Made by a program: the position numbers and the translations under genes. Source: Actinomycetota bacterium (GTDB lineage: Bacteria; Actinomycetota; Acidimicrobiia; Acidimicrobiales; CADCTF01). From it: DNA of 12,247 nt. This document shows positions 12,212-12,247 of the stretch, in pieces (positions within the stretch are counted from its first letter, which is position 1; each line of letters opens with the position of its first letter). The notes beneath the pieces are model-generated. The model made no database searches and was not told the origin of the DNA. It saw only the letters and a program-made list of their open reading frames with translations. The stretch covers positions 1 to 12,247 of the forward strand of contig JAHWJQ010000049.1 of assembly GCA_019348305.1 (NCBI GenBank), written 5' to 3'.

Positions 12212-12247
12212 CTGCCCCCATCCCCGATGCCAACGACGCCGATGCGG

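Noticed and set aside
1..12247. Search for CRISPR arrays, insertion sequences, prophage genes, toxin-antitoxin pairs or defence genes
   Set aside because: No regularly spaced repeats, transposase motifs, phage proteins or defence domains were seen. The only long periodic repeat is the coding repeat of the propeller.

Overview
This is a GC-rich window with dense, mostly short-spaced genes on both strands and many GTG starts. It looks like a chromosomal segment of an actinobacterium. Three things fit an Acidimicrobiia-like or related lineage: leaderless-type starts (TAnnnT followed 6-7 nt later by ATG or GTG), Thr/Pro-rich linkers after single membrane anchors, and a HAD-PlsC fusion of the type known from mycobacteria and relatives. 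The taxonomic placement is inference; nothing here is species-diagnostic. I see no prophage, insertion sequence, CRISPR array or recognisable defence locus.

Layout. Positions 1-1301 hold the 3' end of glutamate synthase large subunit (gltB, cut by the window edge). A small proline-rich DUF4190-like membrane protein (1335-1832) and a large single-pass protein (1854-3257) follow on the same strand. The large protein has two Ig-like domains, a membrane helix, an Ala/Glu/Pro/Thr linker and a C-terminal beta-rich domain. It converges, with only 3 bases between stop codons, on a minus-strand HAD-IB phosphatase/PlsC acyltransferase fusion (3261-4646). A 213-bp divergent region with two hairpins separates that gene from a LysR-type regulator (4860-5822). 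The LysR 3' end overlaps by 41 bp the convergent end of a second Ig-like/membrane/linker protein (5782-7428), whose exported module is a six-bladed TolB-like propeller. Upstream of it on the same minus strand is ilvD (7457-9301), an E. coli-type dihydroxy-acid dehydratase. A divergent XRE/MmyB-like regulator (9380-10153) follows, then a CHRD-domain lipoprotein (10408-11145), a membrane-anchored dual-specificity-type phosphatase (11311-11961) and a convergent tRNA-Val(GAC) (12061-12133, minus).

Functionally the window mixes housekeeping metabolism (nitrogen assimilation, branched-chain amino acids, phosphatidic acid synthesis) with an unusual number of envelope proteins. The most interesting element is the pair at 1854-3257 and 5782-7428. 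They share a recognisable N-terminal half (two Ig-like domains plus membrane helix) but carry unrelated C-terminal modules, which suggests a modular membrane-protein family. No stretch longer than 300 bases lacks a gene.
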